Positions 59,967 through 64,000 of a stretch of 64,000 nucleotides of DNA are shown piece by piece. A program made the translations under genes and the position numbers. The stretch is from assembly GCF_001436455.1 (NCBI RefSeq), contig NZ_AYYU01000001.1, positions 90,355-154,354 of the forward strand, given 5' to 3'. The notes beneath the pieces were generated by a model, which searched no databases, was not told the origin of the DNA, and was given only the letters and a program-made list of their open reading frames with translations. The DNA is from Lactobacillus jensenii DSM 20557. Its GTDB lineage: Bacteria; Bacillota; Bacilli; Lactobacillales; Lactobacillaceae. The stretch's first letter is position 1. Each line of letters opens with the position of its first letter.

Positions 59967-60878
59967 ATGACACAGTATTTAGCTTTTGATGTCGGCGGAA
60001 CGAACTTAAAATACGCCTTATTAAATAACTCTGGTGAAATTATCGAAAAAGATAAAACCTCGACTCCAACTGATAATATTAATAATTTTATGGCAAAGAT
60101 TTATGAAATTGCCGATAAATATGTTGGTAAGTTCGAAGGAATTGCAATTTGTGCACCGGGAAAAGTTGATGTGCAAAAAGGAATTGTTTATTTCGGCGGG
60201 GCCTTGCCATTTCTTGATCAAACTAATTTTAAAGAATTACTAGAAAATCGTTATCATATCCCAGTCGGAGTTGAAAATGATGGAAAAGCAGCTGGTTTGG
60301 CTGAACTTTGGCTAGGCGAATTAAAGGGCATCGATAACGGAATGGCAGTTGTATTAGGAACTGGGATTGGTGGCGGATTAATTTTAAATGGAAAACTTGT
60401 GCGCGGCAGCCACTTTCAAGCTGGCGAATTAAGCTTCATGCATACCGATTCTTCTAAGTATGGTTTTGAAAGTTTTGTTTGCGACAAAGGTTCAGCTGTT
60501 TCAATGGTTAAAAAAGTCAATCAGGCTGTTGGGAATCAAGATGTTAAAGATGGATTAGTCGCATTTGACGCGATAAAAGAGCAAAATCCAGCAGCTGTCA
60601 AAATCTTTAAGCGGATGTGCCGCGAGATTGCAGTCTTGATTACTAATATCCAAGCTGTAGCCGATCTTGATAAAATCGTTATTGGCGGTGGTATCAGTGC
60701 TCAACCAATCGTAGTTGAAGAGATAAACCGTCAATATGATCAGCTGGTTGATGAGGTTGAATTTGTCAAGAAGATGTTGACCAAACCTGAAATCGTACGG
60801 GCAAGATTTATGAATGATGCTAATATTTATGGTGCTTTGTATGCTTTACTCTTGCAGATTAATCACGAGAAATATTAG
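59967..60878 (+). CDS. ROK-family sugar kinase, beta-glucoside kinase-like
   Basis: 303 residues from the ATG at 59967 behind AGAGGAA; an upstream in-frame ATG lacks a site. Motifs: phosphate loop FDVGGTNLKYALL, catalytic VENDGKAAGLAE, and GTGIGGGLILNG. The CxCGxxGC zinc motif of glucokinase-type ROK proteins is absent. Adjacency to a 6-phospho-beta-glucosidase suggests a beta-glucoside kinase acting on disaccharides imported unphosphorylated; glucose or another hexose remains possible. Confidence 0.8.
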   Translation: MTQYLAFDVGGTNLKYALLNNSGEIIEKDKTSTPTDNINNFMAKIYEIADKYVGKFEGIAICAPGKVDVQKGIVYFGGALPFLDQTNFKELLENRYHIPVGVENDGKAAGLAELWLGELKGIDNGMAVVLGTGIGGGLILNGKLVRGSHFQAGELSFMHTDSSKYGFESFVCDKGSAVSMVKKVNQAVGNQDVKDGLVAFDAIKEQNPAAVKIFKRMCREIAVLITNIQAVADLDKIVIGGGISAQPIVVEEINRQYDQLVDEVEFVKKMLTKPEIVRARFMNDANIYGALYALLLQINHEKY

Positions 60879-60881
60879 CAG

Positions 60882-60908
60882 AAAAAGTAGCCGAAAGGCT
60901 ACTTTTTT
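60882..60908 (+). terminator. terminator of the GH1-ROK operon
   Basis: AAAAAGTAGCC/GGCTACTTTTT with a GAAA loop. Confidence 0.88.
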
Positions 60909-61009
60909 AATAGAAATATTGTAGATAATTCAAGAATTGACTCACCTAAATTTTCATCATGAAAGATACTTAGAGGAGTAAAAAATACGTCATCGATACT
61001 GGCAACTCT

Positions 61010-61105
61010 AGGAGCTTAAGCGTCCGCTTCCGGTTATATTATTTTATTTTGATTTTTATAATGATAACTATCAGCTGGGCAGAACTAAGACGGTTGTCAT
61101 TTTTT
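61010..61105. repeat. repeat copy 2: remnant of the Hol_Tox-like module
   Basis: GGAGCTTAAGC[G]TCCGCTTCCG[G]TTAT and a following AT-rich spacer and stem repeat the arrangement at 40390-40484. On the minus strand the frame after the surface-protein stop reads KSAQKMTTVLVLPS and then a stop; copy 1 ends KKSEKITVLTVAS. So only the 3' tail of the toxin-like gene is left here. Confidence 0.6.
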
Positions 61106-61118
61106 GCGCAGATTTTAT

Positions 61119-62657
61119 TTAATATGTAATTTTAGTATTAGTATTGAAATATTTGTCAAAAGAAGTTCTTGAAACACTACTTTTACTTAAGCTATTTGCA
61201 GAACTTGTTGTTACTTTATTACTATAAGTCCCTTTTACAGTAATTTTGTATTTACTGCTTCCTTTAACGAGCGTTTTACCAGATGAGTTGACAATAGTTA
61301 CAGTTTTACCTGATTTATCAACGATTTTTGCGCCTGATTCAATGTTTAAGTTGCTTACAGTGGAATTGCCAGTTACTATCCACTTCGAATCTTTAGCGAT
61401 ATTAATGGTAATTGGAGCTGAAGTTTTACTTGAACTAGTAGCTTTTGAATTTGTAGTAATAGTTGTTTTACCAGTATAAGTTGAATTCTTTAACAAATAA
61501 AGCTTAAGACTAGAAATATTATCAACGGAGATATTGCCGTCTAATTTTTGTTTGATACCAGTGAAAATTACTTTAGCACCATTTGAACCAGCACTGCCCC
61601 AAGAATTAGAGTTGTTACCGGCAATCGTTAGTAAGTTAACTTTCTTTGAATTGAAGTTTAACTTGGTATTTTTGAGTACAACGTTGGCTCTAGTGTTAGT
61701 AACATAAAACATTGCACCAGAATCAATTGAAGTTGACAAGCTAGAATTTACTGCTTGGAATTTTGCAGCTTTGCTAGTTGAAGTATCGGCATCTCCAGAC
61801 ATTGACTGGTAGAGAATTACACCATTTTTAATTGGATCAGAACCAGTCTTATTGTTATTTGTAGAAACTAATTTTGAATTTGAAATATAAATGTTGTTAT
61901 AGCCTTCCATACCGGCAATTTGAGAACCAGAGGCAGAACCAGTCACATTATTAACTTCGATATTTCCTGTTGAATAAATTAATGGAGAACCACTACCTGC
62001 AGTCTTAAGCTTCGAGTTAGTTACGCTAACATTACCACCGCCACGGTCAGTAGCTAATGCTGCTGAGTGGTCACCTTTAGTAGAAATATTAGTTTTATTT
62101 GCGATAATAGTTCCGCCGTAGGTAGCATCTAATCCACGTGAATTAGCTGAGCCAGTTGTTGTGATACTGGTGTTATTAGCATAGACAGTTGCCTTATTTG
62201 AAGCAAAAATTCCGTTTGCCCCTTTGGCATTACTTTTAATTTTAGAGTTTTTAATATATGCAGTTGATTTCTTTCCAGTAGCTAATAAAACTGAATTAGT
62301 CCCATAGAAGTTGTTATTGTCATCATTAGAAGAAGAACCAGTTTTAGACAATGTAACATGATTTAAGGTTAAGGAACCGGCATTTTTTACTAAAGCGACA
62401 TTTTTATCTTTGCTAGAACTTGTGTAAGTTTTGTTAAGCAATTTGCGACTTGTTGAATTTACAAGAACAGAAGCTGATAAGCTTCCAGTATAATCATAGC
62501 TTTGTGTATTCGCTCCACCTTTCTTTGAACCAGAAGGCATTGCAGGGGGAGTTGAATTGGCAGCATTTACAACCTGACTAGAAATAGTTACTGTTTCCCC
62601 AGCGATTGCGAGGGCGATTAAAGGAATACTGACAAATTTTAATTTCTTTCTTTTCAT
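61119..62657 (-). CDS. secreted Ser/Thr/Asn-rich protein, predicted right-handed beta-helix
   Basis: 512 residues. A signal peptide with likely cleavage near VVNAAN (about residue 33) is followed by short repeats of the form SxLxxxNx (e.g. NKATVYANNTSITTTG, GGNVSVTNSKLKTAG) that suggest a parallel beta-helix as in adhesins or polysaccharide-binding proteins. No LPXTG motif, GW or SLAP domain is visible, so the protein may be released or held by an unrecognised C-terminal segment. GGAG precedes the ATG. I do not assign an activity. Confidence 0.65.
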   Translation of the reverse strand: MKRKKLKFVSIPLIALAIAGETVTISSQVVNAANSTPPAMPSGSKKGGANTQSYDYTGSLSASVLVNSTSRKLLNKTYTSSSKDKNVALVKNAGSLTLNHVTLSKTGSSSNDDNNNFYGTNSVLLATGKKSTAYIKNSKIKSNAKGANGIFASNKATVYANNTSITTTGSANSRGLDATYGGTIIANKTNISTKGDHSAALATDRGGGNVSVTNSKLKTAGSGSPLIYSTGNIEVNNVTGSASGSQIAGMEGYNNIYISNSKLVSTNNNKTGSDPIKNGVILYQSMSGDADTSTSKAAKFQAVNSSLSTSIDSGAMFYVTNTRANVVLKNTKLNFNSKKVNLLTIAGNNSNSWGSAGSNGAKVIFTGIKQKLDGNISVDNISSLKLYLLKNSTYTGKTTITTNSKATSSSKTSAPITINIAKDSKWIVTGNSTVSNLNIESGAKIVDKSGKTVTIVNSSGKTLVKGSSKYKITVKGTYSNKVTTSSANSLSKSSVSRTSFDKYFNTNTKITY

Positions 62658-62769
62658 AAAGTGAGTCTCCTTTCAAACATTGACTATAATTTAACTGGTA
62701 AATATGAATAATTTTTGATGAAAAAAGCAATTTTTTGTTATTACTTTTAGAAAAAAATAAAGGCTTTGA

Positions 62770-62797
62770 TTGGAAAATTTGAACCATTTTATATAAA
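62770..62797 (+). promoter_or_regulatory. candidate promoter of the DUF554 gene
   Basis: TTGGAA (62770-62775), 16-base spacer, TATAAA (62792-62797). Confidence 0.4.
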
Positions 62798-62843
62798 ATG
62801 ATAAAGAAAAAATAAGCTAAATTAGTTTTTAGGATGTGGAATT

Positions 62844-63530
62844 TTGATTGGCATTTTAATTAATGGTCTTGCTGTAATATTTGGTACAGCAATTGGCTGT
62901 TTATTTAAACGACATTTAAAAGAAAAATATATTGAAGCCCTTTGGTTAGCATTAGGTTTAGCTGCTTTAGGAGTGGGAATTAATACGGTGGTTAATTACA
63001 TGAATAAGTTGAATTTCCCGCTCTTATTTGTTGTGAGTTTAACTTTGGGTACCTTAATAGGTAAATTGTTTGAAGTTGATCAACATGTAGAAAATTTGCT
63101 TGAAACTAAATTTACAAGTGAGCTAGCTAAAGGTGTTGCAACTGCGACCTTTTTAGATTGTATAGGCGCACTTAGCTTACTAGGACCAATTAATGCTGCA
63201 AAAACTGGAGATTTAACTTTTTTATTAACTAATGCTTCTCTAACTTTTGTTTGTGCAATTATTTTTGGAGCTAGCTTTGGTTGGGGGATGCTTTTAGAAA
63301 CACCAATTCTATTGGGATGGTTTTTCTTAATCTTTGGCCTTGTTAAGGTAGGCTTTGCAAGCTTTTTTAGTATGGAGTTAGTTAATGAGCTTTGCCTTGT
63401 AGGTGGCTTCTTAATTACTGCAAGTGGGATTAGTTTGCTAAAAATTCGTGAAATTAAAAGCTTAGACTTATTACCAAGTTTGCTTATTCCCGTTTTATAT
63501 TTCTTAGGTAAGATGATTTTTCATTATTGA
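62844..63530 (+). CDS. DUF554 family membrane protein
   Basis: 228 residues from a TTG with AGGATGTGG upstream. The sequence is a typical DUF554 integral membrane protein with about six helices (e.g. LINGLAVIFGTAIGCLF and FLDCIGALSLLGPINAA). Function is unknown; a transport role is often supposed but not shown. It ends where the permease promoter region begins. Confidence 0.8.
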   Translation: MIGILINGLAVIFGTAIGCLFKRHLKEKYIEALWLALGLAALGVGINTVVNYMNKLNFPLLFVVSLTLGTLIGKLFEVDQHVENLLETKFTSELAKGVATATFLDCIGALSLLGPINAAKTGDLTFLLTNASLTFVCAIIFGASFGWGMLLETPILLGWFFLIFGLVKVGFASFFSMELVNELCLVGGFLITASGISLLKIREIKSLDLLPSLLIPVLYFLGKMIFHY

Positions 63531-63541
63531 CAAGCTTGAAT

Positions 63542-63570
63542 TTGCTATGGACAAATAGATAACTTACAAT
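63542..63570 (+). promoter_or_regulatory. permease promoter
   Basis: TTGCTA (63542-63547), 17-base spacer, TACAAT (63565-63570); start near 63577. Confidence 0.5.
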
Positions 63571-63585
63571 ATTAAAAGGAATTTG

Positions 63586-63616
63586 CTGAATAAACTACTG
63601 CGCTTAGTTTATTCAG
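63586..63616 (+). promoter_or_regulatory. 5' UTR hairpin before the permease
   Basis: CTGAATAAACTA (63586-63597) and TAGTTTATTCAG (63605-63616), a perfect 12-base inverted repeat with loop CTGCGCT, ends five bases before the ribosome binding site GAGAGGA. Confidence 0.65.
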
Positions 63617-63631
63617 GATGAGAGGAATTTT

Positions 63632-64000
63632 ATGAATAAAAAAAATAGTTCTGCTCCGCAGTTAAAAAGGTCAATGTCTGCAGGGCATATGGAAATGATA
63701 TCTCTTGGAGGAGCGATTGGAGTTGGGCTCTTTATGGGATCAACTTCAACTATCAAATGGACAGGGCCGTCTGTTTTGTTAGCTTATATGTTTGTTGGCC
63801 TCATTCTTTACATCGTAATGCGGGCTTTAGGTGAGATGCTTTATGTAAATCCTGGTACAGGATCTTTTGCAGATTATGCAACTGAATATGTTCATCCAAT
63901 GGCTGGTTATATGGCTGAGTGGGCCAATGTTTTTGAATATATAGTTGTTGGAATGAGTGAAGTAGTTGCAGCAACAGAATATTTGAAGTTTTGGTGGCCA
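63632..64000 (+). CDS. amino-acid permease, APC superfamily (3' partial)
   Basis: The first 123 residues lie in the window. The opening MSAGHMEMISLGGAIGVGLF and FMGSTSTIKWTGPSVLLAYM are the first two helices of the AAT/LysP-type amino-acid permeases, and EYVHPMAGYMAEW follows. The ATG has GAGAGGA upstream. The substrate cannot be told from this part; lysine or another basic or neutral amino acid is possible. Confidence 0.85.
   Translation, partial: MNKKNSSAPQLKRSMSAGHMEMISLGGAIGVGLFMGSTSTIKWTGPSVLLAYMFVGLILYIVMRALGEMLYVNPGTGSFADYATEYVHPMAGYMAEWANVFEYIVVGMSEVVAATEYLKFWWP

Overview
The window looks like a chromosomal segment of a low-GC Firmicute, most probably a host-adapted Lactobacillus of the johnsonii/gasseri group. 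This is inferred from the AT-rich third codon positions, strong GGAGG ribosome binding sites, TTG/GTG starts, and the gene order rpsB-tsf-pyrH-frr-uppS-cdsA-rseP-proS-polC-rimP-nusA-ylxR-ylxQ-infB-rbfA-truB-ribF-hrcA-grpE-dnaK-dnaJ-lepA. Species identity is not proven from sequence alone.

Region 1 (1-4953): a heterodimeric ABC exporter (first subunit cut by the window edge), a PlsC-type acyltransferase, and a tRNA methyltransferase fused in one frame to a GIY-YIG nuclease domain. Region 2 (about 4970-34775): the core block for translation, cell envelope precursors, replication (polC) and heat shock. It includes a structured rpsB leader, a hairpin leader before rimP, and a double CIRCE-like control region before hrcA. 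A class A sortase, recJ and apt follow lepA. Region 3 (34791-39900): a proton-pumping P-type ATPase, a divergent DUF1836/DegV pair with an inverted repeat at the probable degV start site, a 300-360 nt structured non-coding region with C-rich loops, a PAP2 phosphatase and tRNA-Ser(CGA).

Region 4 (39900-61105) is accessory. It opens with a gene remnant and a holin-like (Hol_Tox) type I toxin-antitoxin-like module. Then comes a plant-glycoside locus: FGGY kinase, split transketolase, sugar isomerase, two DUF4038 (apiosidase-like) hydrolases, an esterase, a GH78 rhamnosidase-like enzyme, three MFS transporters, three regulators (two LacI, one AraC), a GH1 6-phospho-beta-glucosidase and a ROK kinase. 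The isomerase, FGGY kinase and split transketolase match the transketolase-type route for D-apiose (apiose to apulose to apulose 4-phosphate to central metabolism). I therefore infer uptake of apiose- and rhamnose-decorated glycosides with intracellular hydrolysis. The most unusual gene is 46750-48096, where an apiosidase-like barrel is joined to a complete PTS EIIA(Glc) domain with both histidines. Catabolite control is suggested by four cre-like sites, and local control by two matching LacI operators.

Region 5 (61119-64000): a secreted Ser/Thr/Asn-rich predicted beta-helix protein whose 3' end abuts an eroded second copy of the Hol_Tox module, a DUF554 membrane protein, and the start of an amino-acid permease behind a hairpin leader. 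All calls rest on reading the sequence; no database search was run.
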